DNA of 36,065 nt from Prevotella sp. (GCA_016281055.1 JAEEHW010000026.1:1-36065), one strand, 5' to 3'. Numbered from the stretch's first letter, positions 8,250-17,362 are shown. Made by a program: numbers and translations. The notes: a model not told the origin generated them from the letters alone.

Positions 8250-10811
8250 CTATTTCTTTATCAGATTGGCAATGGTTGCAATCATTGTTGCGATAGATGC
8301 CGTTGATGTTCCGATGGCAAGATACTGTGACAGTTTCGTTGCATCGCGCTGTGGCTTTGTTGGCACGATTATCTCACATCCAGGAGTAGGCTTCTCGCCT
8401 TTGCCCATCTGGTTCACCGTACCGTTCATGTGAACGATATATGTGTGGCTCTTCTTCGCATTGGAACCAAAGCCTCCGGCCTGGTTTACATAATACTTGG
8501 CTCCCTCTCCTTTTTTGTAAAGTACGGTATTGGGATAAAGGACATCACCACTTATCTTTACGGTGTTGATATACTGTGGTACGATGATTCTGTCACCGTC
8601 GCGCAGTATCATGTCATAGTCTGTGCCGGGATTTTCGATGGCTTTGTCGAGTTGTATTCCAACGTAGTATCTGTCTCCAAGATCAAGCTTAGCCACATCG
8701 ATGGAATCACCTTTGCCACCTTGCATCTTTGTCATCTTTATCACCTCGTTCATTCTCAGGCGTTCCTCGTCTGTAATCTGACGCTCCAGTCGTGCTCCCT
8801 TGACGTATGCCATGGCATTAGGGCCTCCTGCAGCCTTGATCACATCAGACAGGCGTGTCTGGCGTTTACTGAGAGCGTATGAACCTGGGAATGCCACTTC
8901 ACCCTCAATCATGACATTTTGTTGGGTCTCATATCCAGGGCTACGGCGTACATATACCTCATCGAAAGGTTCAAGTATGAATCCTGGTTCTCCATCAATC
9001 ACGAAACCTTCCTTGATGGCAAAACTGAATGTCTTAGCGATCACACTGTCTGTGTTCAAAGCCTTTGGATTGTATATGCGGCGTGATACATCAACCTTAA
9101 CTGTTGAGGCTGTCTCTTTCAGACCTCCAGCCTGAAGGATGAAGTCTTCCAGTGTCTCGTTGTCGGCATAGTTGTATTCACCGGGATACATTACCTCGCC
9201 ATGGATAGTAAGAGTGCGGTCGTTTTGCATCTCAGCCTTTGTCGGAATGAACAGCACGTCCTCGTTCTGCAATGGGATATCCGGTGTGGTTCCTGCGAGA
9301 ATGCCTTTCACGTCAACGCTGATTACCTTCAGTGTACGGTCTTCCTTCATGCGGTGCATCACGGCACGGTTGGTAAATGCTTCTTCAGTTACTCCCTCGC
9401 AACTCTTGAGCAGTGAACCTACTGTAGTTATTTCGCCTCCAAGTTGATACATGCCAGGACGGAATACAGCGCCTTTTATCTCAACCATGTTTTCATAACG
9501 AGGCAGAATGGTCTCTGCACTGACTACGTCGCCGTCAGAAACCTTGAATGAACTCATGTCAAATTCACCAACATTGAATACTGCAAGCTTGTTTCCGTTC
9601 TTGCGTGACACTCGCAGAGACTTGGTGTATGCATCGCTGGTGAAACCTCCTGCGTATTTCAGCAGAGAACTAACGCTCTCTGTCTTTTTCATTTCATAGT
9701 ACATCGGGCGTTTTACGTTGCCGGTGATTTCTACCATGCAGTCGTATGGGCTTACTACTATGACATCATTGTCTGCCAGGCGTATGTTACCGGTCAACTT
9801 ACCGTTCAAGATATAGTCATAGACATCGACAGAGGAAACAAGTCGGCCGCTGCGATATACTTTGATGTTACGCAGAGTACCTATCTCGCTTACGCCGCCA
9901 GCCATATACAGTGCATGGAAAACGCTTGCGAAGGCTGACAGGGTATATGTACCAGGAGTCTGCACCTCACCCATTACGTTGATGGTTATGGTGCGTGTCT
10001 GCCCCAGTCCCATCTTGATGCTGCTGCTGCTGTATCTGCTGCCAAGCGTGGAACGAAGGCGTGCCTGTGCCTGACTTACAGTCAATCCGCTGACGTTCAC
10101 TGGGCCATAGCCGCTGATGGTGATATCGCCGTCGGGACTGACGGTATAGACATTAGATGCTTGTGATGCTCCATAGATGTCGAGTTTCACGTTGTCGCCA
10201 GGTCCCAATACATAATTCTGCGGTGTGGCAATGTTCATAGCAGGTTCGAAGGTGAGGTTGTTCTTGTTGAAGATGTCACGTCCGAATACCCGTTTGCCAT
10301 TAAAGAGCGCTTCTGTTGAGAATTTATCTTCTTCCTCATCCTCTTCTTCCTCATCAGTCAAGAAGCTAAGGTCTTCACTGGTATATTCGTTTTTGCGCTG
10401 TGTATAGTTTGCTTTAGGCTTGATTTCGTCTTTTTTCTTAGACTCAGTGTCTGTGTTTTGCTTCTCCACCTGTTTGCGTTTGGTGGTTGCCTGTCGCTCT
10501 TGTGCAATGTCCTCTCTCTTGGTGTTGGTTCCCTTTCGCATGATGTTCTCAGCGTTAGTAACAGCACCATCGGCCATTTGCTCTGCTCCGTTCGACTTTA
10601 TCTGTTTCTGATATTTGTCGCGGACACGGCGTATCTGACTGATGTCAACACCTTTCTGCATCAGTTTCGTAACTATCTGTTGTTGTGACGTACCGGCCGT
10701 ATGTTCCTTTATGACGAATTGCAACACTTGGTCGTCTGTCATGCTTGACTGTGCATAGATGTTAATAGTGCCGAGAATGCATATTATTGCAGAGAGAAAC
10801 AGTTTCTTCAT
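8250..10811 (-). CDS. Outer-membrane polysaccharide export protein with multiple SLBB domains
   Basis: The 853-residue protein has a signal peptide (cleavage near residue 20). A helical, highly charged N-terminal region follows, containing an acidic run of Glu and Asp at about 153-162. The Poly_export domain starts around LGPGDNVKLDIYG (202-214). Six SLBB units then follow, each opening with a pattern like V-x-I-x-G-x-V-x-x-P-G-x-Y and closing near AGG; they begin at about residues 276, 358, 442, 538, 635 and 750. The C-terminus (about 824-853) is an amphipathic-to-hydrophobic helix, like the segment by which Wza crosses the outer membrane. The likely role is the outer-membrane conduit for capsule or exopolysaccharide. 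It is much larger than E. coli Wza (about 380 residues). No Wzc-type kinase is nearby; ugd follows. Confidence 0.9.
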   Translation of the reverse strand: MKKLFLSAIICILGTINIYAQSSMTDDQVLQFVIKEHTAGTSQQQIVTKLMQKGVDISQIRRVRDKYQKQIKSNGAEQMADGAVTNAENIMRKGTNTKREDIAQERQATTKRKQVEKQNTDTESKKKDEIKPKANYTQRKNEYTSEDLSFLTDEEEEDEEEDKFSTEALFNGKRVFGRDIFNKNNLTFEPAMNIATPQNYVLGPGDNVKLDIYGASQASNVYTVSPDGDITISGYGPVNVSGLTVSQAQARLRSTLGSRYSSSSIKMGLGQTRTITINVMGEVQTPGTYTLSAFASVFHALYMAGGVSEIGTLRNIKVYRSGRLVSSVDVYDYILNGKLTGNIRLADNDVIVVSPYDCMVEITGNVKRPMYYEMKKTESVSSLLKYAGGFTSDAYTKSLRVSRKNGNKLAVFNVGEFDMSSFKVSDGDVVSAETILPRYENMVEIKGAVFRPGMYQLGGEITTVGSLLKSCEGVTEEAFTNRAVMHRMKEDRTLKVISVDVKGILAGTTPDIPLQNEDVLFIPTKAEMQNDRTLTIHGEVMYPGEYNYADNETLEDFILQAGGLKETASTVKVDVSRRIYNPKALNTDSVIAKTFSFAIKEGFVIDGEPGFILEPFDEVYVRRSPGYETQQNVMIEGEVAFPGSYALSKRQTRLSDVIKAAGGPNAMAYVKGARLERQITDEERLRMNEVIKMTKMQGGKGDSIDVAKLDLGDRYYVGIQLDKAIENPGTDYDMILRDGDRIIVPQYINTVKISGDVLYPNTVLYKKGEGAKYYVNQAGGFGSNAKKSHTYIVHMNGTVNQMGKGEKPTPGCEIIVPTKPQRDATKLSQYLAIGTSTASIATMIATIANLIKK

Positions 10812-10871
10812 GTTGTTTGTCTTGAGATATGACGTATTATTGTTTTTTATATGAATATTATTAATTAACGC

Positions 10872-10904
10872 ACCCTCGCGTGATATATTGTGTCATGCGA
10901 GGGT
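10872..10904. terminator. Stem-loop between the efflux operon and the export gene
   Basis: ACCCTCGC at 10872-10879 pairs with 10897-10904, and the stem can be extended inward by GTGA/TCAT with one wobble. It lies 6 bp beyond the stop of the last efflux gene on the minus strand. The T-rich side (TTTTCTTTT) is on the plus strand, so it may be bidirectional or a processing structure. Confidence 0.6.
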
Positions 10905-10910
10905 TTTCTT

Positions 10911-12065
10911 TTATGTCCTTGTTCTCAGTTTCGTTATTATTAATGCCAGACATCCATAGACTACAGTCTGTATCCACAAAGCATGATATTCGGTAGCCAC
11001 ATCGCCGAGCAATGCTCCCATGCTGCTCATGCGTACAAACCCTCGTATGCAGAAGGTGCTGGGAAACAGCCACGAAACGCCTTGCCATACTCCGGGTATA
11101 CTGCTTTGCGGCCAACTTACGCCAGAGATAAACAGCAATGGCACTGAAGTGAATACTACAACCAGCATTACCGTTTCACGGTAGCGTATCATGACGCTGA
11201 AACATATAGCGAAGAAAATACATGCCAGCAGATACGGAATAAAGAACAGCAGGAGGTCTTGTGCATGAACCATTGATACAAATCCGAATATATGCGGCAC
11301 TACCAACGATACCCATGCCAGCATCACGCTGAATATCAATACGTATGCCGTGGTTTGTCCAGCAAGCGTACTTATGGCTTCTCCCCAACTGTCGCGTCCT
11401 CGCAGCGATGTAGGGAAAGCATTGGCAAGGCGTTCCTCACGTCTTGTACCTGCTATCATGCCCACGCCGAGAAGCAGTGCCTGCTGTATTATCAGCACCA
11501 GCACTCCTGGCAGAATGAAATTGCCGTAACCGCCAGTGGTATTGAATATAGGAACCTCGTCAAACTCCAGTGGTCGTGTTGATATCTCATCTTCACGCTT
11601 TGTGTGGTTGCCCAGCATCTGTGTCTGCAACTCTGTTCCCATAACGCTTGAAATCGCTGTGGCAGTCTGGAATATCGCCTTGTATGTCAGCATGTAGCTC
11701 ATGTCGCAGTAAACGCTGACACGTCCCTGTTCCATGCGACCGATGTTGATGGCGAAATCATGCGGGAAATATAAAATTCCGTATGCCTCACCACGACCTA
11801 TCATACTTTGTGCCTCGCTTACGGAATTGGCATGAAAGGCAAGACTGACATCTGGTGAAGCATCAAACTTCTGTGCGAACTCGCGGCTCAAAGCCGAATG
11901 TGAGTCATCCACAAGTACTACAGGAACCTCTCTGACCACTTCGTTGTTGTATATCCATGAGTACACTAATGGATATGCAATGGGCAGTATGAGAAAGAAC
12001 AGCAACACACCTTCGTCCTTCACGATGGTGCGCAGTTCGTTCACTATGTGGTCAAAGTAGTTCAT
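10911..12065 (-). CDS. ABC-2 type transporter permease (second permease of the efflux operon)
   Basis: The 384-residue membrane protein has one N-terminal helix (about 20-38), a large extracytoplasmic domain (about 45-170) and five to six C-terminal helices, the ABC-2 (YhhJ/YbhR-like) topology. Family features include the VVLVDDSHSALSRE segment near residue 50 and the late LFISGVSWPQSSIPG block. It is the final gene of the tolC-hlyD-permease-permease operon, and its start overlaps the preceding permease gene by 4 bp (ATGA). It probably forms a heterodimeric channel with that permease for drug, lipid or glycan-intermediate export. Substrate is unknown. No ATP-binding subunit is encoded in the operon. 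Confidence 0.87.
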   Translation of the reverse strand: MNYFDHIVNELRTIVKDEGVLLFFLILPIAYPLVYSWIYNNEVVREVPVVLVDDSHSALSREFAQKFDASPDVSLAFHANSVSEAQSMIGRGEAYGILYFPHDFAINIGRMEQGRVSVYCDMSYMLTYKAIFQTATAISSVMGTELQTQMLGNHTKREDEISTRPLEFDEVPIFNTTGGYGNFILPGVLVLIIQQALLLGVGMIAGTRREERLANAFPTSLRGRDSWGEAISTLAGQTTAYVLIFSVMLAWVSLVVPHIFGFVSMVHAQDLLLFFIPYLLACIFFAICFSVMIRYRETVMLVVVFTSVPLLFISGVSWPQSSIPGVWQGVSWLFPSTFCIRGFVRMSSMGALLGDVATEYHALWIQTVVYGCLALIITKLRTRT

Positions 12066-13210
12066 GCAGAGTATTCGTAGTTTAAGAAGGCTTTCTTTAT
12101 TTTTGGTGCCATAAGCAGCGGTAATAATGCTATCACGGCAAGCGCTGCAAAATGCTGCCAGGCATCAGCCAATGGAAAGGTGTTGAATATGCACCTCTGG
12201 TAGATGATGTAGTAGTGACGCAATGGGAAAAGCCATGACAGTGTCTGCAACGGTGCATCCATTGCGAATACAGGGAACGCACTGCCCACCATGGAGAAAC
12301 TGAGTACTCCCCACAGCGAACATACGCTCATCGCCATTCTGAGCGATGGTATCAGTCCGAATATGAAAACGCCGAAGCCCTGTGCCGCAAGTATGCTGAT
12401 CAATCCAAGCAGAAGCAAACGCCACGGTCCGCCGGGTGCAGGAAAATGCAGTGCACCAAACATATATGCCATGCACGCATACATCACAACAAGATATACA
12501 AAAGTATGCGGCAGCAACTTTGCAAGCATGGCCTTGTACACATTGCCGCCGGCACTGGCTATCCATTCCTCTTGTGTACCGAATTTTATCTCCGTGCCGA
12601 GCGAATATGCTGTCATAAGGAATACAAACAGCAATATACATGCTGGTATCAGCATCGAACTGAGAAACATGTTATAGCTTATCCAAGGATTGCCTATGGT
12701 ATGCGCATCAAGTGCCACAGGCTGAAGAAATGCTGTAATCTGTCCTGACGAGAATCCTTTGGCCTGCATGGTGGCCTGTCCCACGGCTGCTGATGCCAGC
12801 GTACACATTGTTTTCATTTCCTTATACAACACGGAACCTGCCGTCAGTGATGTGTTGCTGTAATAAATCGACATCTTTGGCTGACGCATAGCCATGAGCT
12901 TCTTCGTCATATCCTTCGGAAAGAGTATGAAACCGTATATCTCATTACGCTGGATGGCGTGTCGGGCCTCTTCTGCCGTGGCGTAGTGCGCCACGACCTT
13001 TGACGACTGGAAAGCGTCTATCATGCGTGTCAACTTGCGCGTTGTCGATGTGTTGTCCTGGTCTACAATACCGATAGGCATCTTCACCGGCTGCCCTTCA
13101 TTCATCAGCGATGTGAAGAACAAGGTGACAAACAACGGCAGCACCACCATACATATTATATATATAGGGTGGCGCAGAATTATTAGTATTTCACGCTTAA
13201 TGGCCTTCAC
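12062..13210 (-). CDS. ABC-2 type transporter permease (first permease of the efflux operon)
   Basis: This 382-residue protein has the same topology as the downstream permease: a membrane anchor at about 13-33, an extracytoplasmic domain containing MPIGIVDQDNTSTTRKL and EIYGFILFPKD, then several helices in the C-terminal half. ABC-2 permeases of this group usually work with an HlyD-type adaptor and a TolC channel, as in the YbhFSR and YhiI-RbbA-YhhJ systems. It overlaps both neighbours by 4 bp, a tightly coupled arrangement. The paralogous pair suggests an ancient duplication. Function beyond export is not readable from sequence. Confidence 0.87.
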   Translation of the reverse strand: MKAIKREILIILRHPIYIICMVVLPLFVTLFFTSLMNEGQPVKMPIGIVDQDNTSTTRKLTRMIDAFQSSKVVAHYATAEEARHAIQRNEIYGFILFPKDMTKKLMAMRQPKMSIYYSNTSLTAGSVLYKEMKTMCTLASAAVGQATMQAKGFSSGQITAFLQPVALDAHTIGNPWISYNMFLSSMLIPACILLFVFLMTAYSLGTEIKFGTQEEWIASAGGNVYKAMLAKLLPHTFVYLVVMYACMAYMFGALHFPAPGGPWRLLLLGLISILAAQGFGVFIFGLIPSLRMAMSVCSLWGVLSFSMVGSAFPVFAMDAPLQTLSWLFPLRHYYIIYQRCIFNTFPLADAWQHFAALAVIALLPLLMAPKIKKAFLNYEYSA

Positions 13211-14196
13211 TTCCTCCTTATTATCACTGACATGCCCGGACGCAGACCGTCAAACTTTTCTGCGGGACGCGCCTTCACCTCAAAAGTCTTCAGGTCATAC
13301 TGTCCATTTGACTTTGTGGCTTTCCATGTAGCGTAGCTTCCCTGGTCTTTTATTGAGGTGACTTTCATCTTTATTTCCTTATTGAATGCCGGCACAAAGG
13401 CAACAAATGTATCACCAGTCTTCAGTCCAGCCAGTTGGTCTTCTCGGAAATTGAATGTTCCCCACACTTCCTTCATCAGGCTGATGGTCATAATAGGACT
13501 GCCGCTGCCAATCAGCTCACCCACTTTGGGGTATATGGTTGCCACTTCGCCTTCCATCTGAGCGGTCTGCACGGTTTCTCGTATATATGATGACACTTCT
13601 TCCACTGCACCTTTGGCTCTGTTTACCTGTGCAGCTGCAGCTACTTTCTCTTCGGTACGTGCACCGTTCACTGCCATGTCATATTGGCTCTTTGCCGCTT
13701 TCTCTTGTGCTTCAAAAGCCTTGTAGCTGGCGTATGCCTCGTCGCGTTTCTGCTCGCTGAGCACACCTTCGTCAAACAGTCTCTGAACACGCTCGTATGA
13801 CTTCTTGCTGATCTCCAGACCGGCCTTTGCCTGCTGCCACAGTTCGTATGCTCCCTGTATCTGCTCTTTGCGTGCACCGGCTTTTGCCATGTTGCTCATG
13901 GCAGCAGCAGCGTTCTCAGCACTCTCTGCCTGTACAGCCTTTGCTTCTACCTCTGGTGCATCGAGGATGGCAAGCGTATCGCCCACATGTACATAGTCGC
14001 CTTCCTTGACACGCAGTTCAAGGATGCGTGACGGTACCTTGCTCGATACACGGTATTCCTCCACGTCAATCTGTCCTTGTATTATCTCTTCCTCTGAGCC
14101 AATGGTGAAGAAGCCAATCGCTCCCACGATGAGCACCACCAGGGCAAATACGCCCAGTGCTATCATCACACTTCTATGTTGCTGTTTTTCGTTCAT
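13207..14196 (-). CDS. HlyD-family periplasmic adaptor (membrane fusion protein)
   Basis: The 329-residue protein is anchored by one N-terminal helix (about 10-32). It has a lipoyl-like beta domain beginning VSSKVPSRILELRVKEGDYVHVGDTLAILD, a long alpha-helical hairpin (about 75-190, rich in Ala, Lys and Glu), and then the second half-lipoyl and beta-barrel parts (PKVGELIGSGSPIMTI, FNFREDQLAGLKTGD). It bridges the inner-membrane permeases and the TolC-type channel encoded upstream. It is coupled by a 4-bp overlap to the first permease gene. A 90-bp gap filled with 9-bp repeats separates it from tolC. Confidence 0.92.
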   Translation of the reverse strand: MNEKQQHRSVMIALGVFALVVLIVGAIGFFTIGSEEEIIQGQIDVEEYRVSSKVPSRILELRVKEGDYVHVGDTLAILDAPEVEAKAVQAESAENAAAAMSNMAKAGARKEQIQGAYELWQQAKAGLEISKKSYERVQRLFDEGVLSEQKRDEAYASYKAFEAQEKAAKSQYDMAVNGARTEEKVAAAAQVNRAKGAVEEVSSYIRETVQTAQMEGEVATIYPKVGELIGSGSPIMTISLMKEVWGTFNFREDQLAGLKTGDTFVAFVPAFNKEIKMKVTSIKDQGSYATWKATKSNGQYDLKTFEVKARPAEKFDGLRPGMSVIIRRK

Positions 14197-14215
14197 CTTC
14201 TGTAGTTTTATTTTT

Positions 14216-14283
14216 ATCTGAGTATTCCGAATTCTCTGAGTATTCCGATTATTCTGAATACTCAGAGTAGTCTGAGTAATCTG
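14216..14283. repeat. 9-bp repeat array between tolC and hlyD
   Basis: The gap reads as roughly seven imperfect nonamers of the type TCTGAGTAT / TCCGATTAT. It is the same kind of sequence as the ftsH tail repeat at 4376-4488, but here it is non-coding. It occupies nearly the whole gap, so it must be transcribed within the operon and could influence hlyD translation. Confidence 0.75.
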
Positions 14284-14286
14284 GTT

Positions 14287-15858
14287 TTACATCTCTCCCA
14301 AGGCTTTCTTCAGTGCCGTCTCGCTCATCTTTACGTCTATCTCTGCATCTATCTTCTGTGTCTGTGCCTGCAGCCATGCTGTTTGTGCAGCCATCACGTC
14401 GGAAGTCTGCATCACTCCTTCCTTGAATCCAAGGTTTGCACAACGCAGGTTCTCCTCTGCGCTGCGGATGTTCTTTTTTGCTGTAGCAAGATTTTTGTTA
14501 GCCTCTCGTACGCGAAAATTACATTGGTTCACCTGCAGTTGCATCATCTCCTGCGCCTCGTCGTATGTCAGTTGCGCCATTGCAGTAGCACATTTCGAGG
14601 CTCGTATCTTGTACATTGCCTCGCCCCAGTCTAAAACTGGTACTCGGACCATTACTCCTACGTTGAATGCTCCTTTGAACTTGCGCTCAAAACCATTATA
14701 TACACTTGGGTTTGTGAATATCACTCCACCCATCAGTGCTACCTGCGGCAGGTATGCGGCACGTGCAATCTTTGTTTGCTCCTTGCTGATGTCAATGGCA
14801 TTCTGCAACAGTTGCAGTTCGGGACGGTGCTCCTTCAACTGTGCTGATATTTCCTCTGTACTCTGTTCTTTCTCTACCAGCAGTTCTGCATTTATCTCTT
14901 TGTCGCCCTCGTCTTCAAGGGTTATGTCTGAGTCTAAGTCCAGACCGCACAACTGGCACAGGTACATCCTTGCCAGCGACAGTCCGTTGTCCACTTTCGC
15001 CTTTGTCATGTCGGCTTCGTTGACAGCCACATCCACTTTCAGTCCGTCGGCACGTGTTGCCACACCGTTTTCTATCATCTTGTCGATGTCGTGGTCCAGC
15101 TTGCGCACCAGTTCCAGATATGCCTCTGCCAGTTTCTGCTTGTGGCGCAGTGACACAACAGTCCAGTAGGCATTGTCTATGTCATACAGCACATTGTTCT
15201 GCTTGAGGTTGATGCTCGTCTCTGCCATGCGCTCCGATATGTCTGCCATATTGTTGGCGGCTGTTATTGCTCCACCCATGAAGATTGGCTGGGTGAGCAT
15301 GGCAGATGCACTGAACATGTGGTGCGTGTTCGTGCGGAACCCCTCCACTATCTTGTCACCCAGTTGGTTTACCGCAGCCTCTAATCCCGGCATCAGAGCC
15401 TGCCCAGCCTGTCCTGCAGCCCCGGCCAGAGCTTGCGACAATGCACCGAATTTCTGTGCTTCGGCAGGCGTGAGTATTCCTTGCTGCACCAGCCCGGTGA
15501 GTTGCTGGCTAAGGCTCTGACTGAATGCCGCCGTGGCGTTCAGTCCCATACTGCCGAATGTCTGCGTACCGATAGTTCCAAGGTTTGACAGCGCATACTT
15601 CTGGTCGTCGCTGAGCAACGAAATCTCGCGGCTGGAGTACATATATCCTCCGGCCAGGTCTATGTGCGGCAAGTATTTTGTGCGTGCCGTCTTGCGTGTG
15701 TTCGTGGCAACATCTTTCTTCACCCTTGCAATGCTCATCTGCTTGTTTGAGCGTAGAGCCATGGCACGGCACGAGTCGAGTGACAGTGTGCGGGCCTGCA
15801 TCTTGCCCAAAGGGATGGTGCATAGCAACAATGACAGAAATAATGTGAATTTATTCAT
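14287..15858 (-). CDS. TolC-family outer-membrane efflux protein
   Basis: The 523-residue product has a signal peptide (MNKFTLFLSLLLCTIPLGKMQA). It shows the two-fold repeated TolC architecture, each half with long helices ending in patterns such as DIDNAYWTVV (first half) and the MQLQVNQCNFRVREA helix (second half). An Ala- and Gly-rich insertion, roughly residues 105-170 (FGSMGLNATAAFSQ onward), is longer than in E. coli TolC. This is the first gene of the operon, directly after a good minus-strand promoter, so the outer-membrane channel is made together with its adaptor and permeases. The exported substrate is unknown. Confidence 0.93.
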   Translation of the reverse strand: MNKFTLFLSLLLCTIPLGKMQARTLSLDSCRAMALRSNKQMSIARVKKDVATNTRKTARTKYLPHIDLAGGYMYSSREISLLSDDQKYALSNLGTIGTQTFGSMGLNATAAFSQSLSQQLTGLVQQGILTPAEAQKFGALSQALAGAAGQAGQALMPGLEAAVNQLGDKIVEGFRTNTHHMFSASAMLTQPIFMGGAITAANNMADISERMAETSINLKQNNVLYDIDNAYWTVVSLRHKQKLAEAYLELVRKLDHDIDKMIENGVATRADGLKVDVAVNEADMTKAKVDNGLSLARMYLCQLCGLDLDSDITLEDEGDKEINAELLVEKEQSTEEISAQLKEHRPELQLLQNAIDISKEQTKIARAAYLPQVALMGGVIFTNPSVYNGFERKFKGAFNVGVMVRVPVLDWGEAMYKIRASKCATAMAQLTYDEAQEMMQLQVNQCNFRVREANKNLATAKKNIRSAEENLRCANLGFKEGVMQTSDVMAAQTAWLQAQTQKIDAEIDVKMSETALKKALGEM

Positions 15859-15891
15859 TAGATTATGTCAAAAATATTAATATTTAGATTA

Positions 15892-15923
15892 CAAAATTAC
15901 GAATTTTCCCTTATATTGCAAAA
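15892..15923 (-). promoter_or_regulatory. Bacteroidetes-type promoter for the tolC operon
   Basis: On the minus strand TTTTG (15923-15919), 19 bp and TAATTTTG (15899-15892) match the primary sigma consensus TTG-N19/20-TAnnTTTG. Transcription would begin about 10 bp further on, roughly 25 bp before the tolC start at 15858. Confidence 0.75.
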
Positions 15924-15942
15924 CAATTTAATTTTTTTTTAC

Positions 15943-15950
15943 TACCTTTG
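15943..15950 (+). promoter_or_regulatory. Probable -7 element for the NUDIX gene
   Basis: TACCTTTG matches the TAnnTTTG -7 consensus and lies 30 bp before the NUDIX start. A TTG lies 24 bp upstream (15916-15918), longer than the usual 19-20 bp spacing, so the -33 element is weak. It is divergent from, and close to, the tolC promoter. Confidence 0.5.
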
Positions 15951-15979
15951 CACTGTCATTAAATTTTTTTGTTCGCAAA

Positions 15980-16522
15980 ATGAAAAATAGGTTAATAAGC
16001 GAGGATAGGGCAGACGAGATTTTTCCTGAGGTTGACGGTCAGGGTGCAGTTGTCGGAAAACTGACCAGAAGTGAGGCTCATAGTGGTTCCAAACGACTGC
16101 ATCCTGTGGTTCATCTGCATGTCTTTGACAATGATGGCCGACTGTTTCTGCAGCAGCGTGCCGACTGGAAGGAGATACAGCCGGGCAGATGGGACACTGC
16201 TGTCGGTGGACATGTGGATTGGGGCGAGACACCTGGCGAGGCTCTTTTGCGCGAAGCGTATGAGGAACTTGGCATAGCTCCGCAGGACTATGTGCCATGC
16301 TTTGACTGCAGATATGTGTATGAAAGTGCCGTAGAACGTGAACTGGTAAATATCTATCATACTAAGGTTGATGCCAGTGTCAGACTGCAACCGTCGGAGA
16401 CGGAAACGAAAGGTGGCCGGTTCTGGTCGCAGGAGGAAATCATGGAGAATATCGGCAAGGGCGTCTTTACCCCGATGTTTGAACAGGAATACAATAAATA
16501 CGTTAAGGATATTGTAATATAG
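15980..16522 (+). CDS. NUDIX hydrolase
   Basis: The 180-residue protein contains the NUDIX box from Gly77 to about Ile99: G-x5-E at 77-83, then REAYEELG (91-98), which supplies the metal-binding glutamates. The N-terminal part (VDGQGAVVGKLTRSEAH, then LHPVVHLHVFD and LFLQQRA) resembles the isopentenyl-diphosphate isomerase/YfcD-like branch of the superfamily. Those family features do not fix a substrate; a nucleoside-diphosphate derivative or a related small metabolite is likely. The stop codon TAG shares its G with the GTG start of the next gene, so the two are translationally coupled, linking this hydrolase to a B6-kinase-like protein. It is cytosolic, with no signal peptide. Confidence 0.9.
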   Translation: MKNRLISEDRADEIFPEVDGQGAVVGKLTRSEAHSGSKRLHPVVHLHVFDNDGRLFLQQRADWKEIQPGRWDTAVGGHVDWGETPGEALLREAYEELGIAPQDYVPCFDCRYVYESAVERELVNIYHTKVDASVRLQPSETETKGGRFWSQEEIMENIGKGVFTPMFEQEYNKYVKDIVI

Positions 16523-17340
16523 TGGAAAAGAGCAAAATTCTCATTGTCAGTGATATGTGCGGCTATGGCAAGGTGGCCGCAGCTGTTCAGATGCCCATAT
16601 TGTCGTATATGGGGCATGACGTTTTCAACCTGCCCACGATGCTTGTGAGCAATACCTTCCCTTACGGCAAGTATGCCATCCTTGAGAGCACCGACTACAT
16701 TGCTGAGGCTTTGCAGAAGTGGAGCGAACTGGGTTTCCGTTTTGATGCCATAGTCACTGGCTTCATGGCGTCTGAGCGACAAGCACAGATGGTAGCACGT
16801 TATTGCCGTGAACAAGCGGCCATGGGCACCAGGGTGTTCGTTGACCCCGTGATGGGCGACTATGGCAGGCTGTACGGCGGTGCTGACGAGGGCACGGTGC
16901 GCTGCATGCGTGAGATGCTGAGCGTGGCGCATCTTTGTTTTCCGAACTACACAGAAGCGTGCCTGTTGGCTGAGATGCCTTACAAGCATGACGGCATCAC
17001 CGAGCACGAGGCTCACGAACTGATAAACAAATTGCGACGCATCGGCGCCATGTCGGTAGTTATCACCAGCTGTGTCATTGACGGGCACCATGCGGTGGTG
17101 GGCTATAATCATTTCTCTGGCGACTACTTCCTGTTGCCATATGAGGAAATCCCGGTTCAGTTTCCTGGCACCGGCGACGTCTTCTCATCGATAATCGTCG
17201 GTCATCTGCAGGACGGTGACACACTGCTCAACGCCACGCGCACGGCCATGACCACCCTCTCGCGCTGGATTGACGTGAACAAGGATAATGAAGACAAAAA
17301 CAGTGGCATCCCCATTGAACGGCACCTTGCAGAACTTTGA
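16522..17340 (+). CDS. PfkB-family pyridoxamine/pyridoxal kinase-like protein
   Basis: This 272-residue kinase probably phosphorylates the 5-prime hydroxyl of a vitamin B6 vitamer in salvage of pyridoxal phosphate. The PdxK/PdxY-like pattern is clear: an early SDMCGYGKVAA segment, TGFMAS (79-84), VDPVMGD (107-113), PNYTEA (141-146) and the anion-hole and catalytic motif GTGDVFSS (216-223) with the catalytic Asp219. Translation starts at GTG 16522, whose G is the last base of the NUDIX stop; no upstream alternative fits. The second residue of the early motif is unusual (SDMCG instead of SSxVxxG), so another alcohol substrate, such as a pyrimidine precursor, cannot be excluded. Confidence 0.87.
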   Translation: MEKSKILIVSDMCGYGKVAAAVQMPILSYMGHDVFNLPTMLVSNTFPYGKYAILESTDYIAEALQKWSELGFRFDAIVTGFMASERQAQMVARYCREQAAMGTRVFVDPVMGDYGRLYGGADEGTVRCMREMLSVAHLCFPNYTEACLLAEMPYKHDGITEHEAHELINKLRRIGAMSVVITSCVIDGHHAVVGYNHFSGDYFLLPYEEIPVQFPGTGDVFSSIIVGHLQDGDTLLNATRTAMTTLSRWIDVNKDNEDKNSGIPIERHLAEL

Positions 17341-17362
17341 TTTTCAATTTCTTATTCATAAT

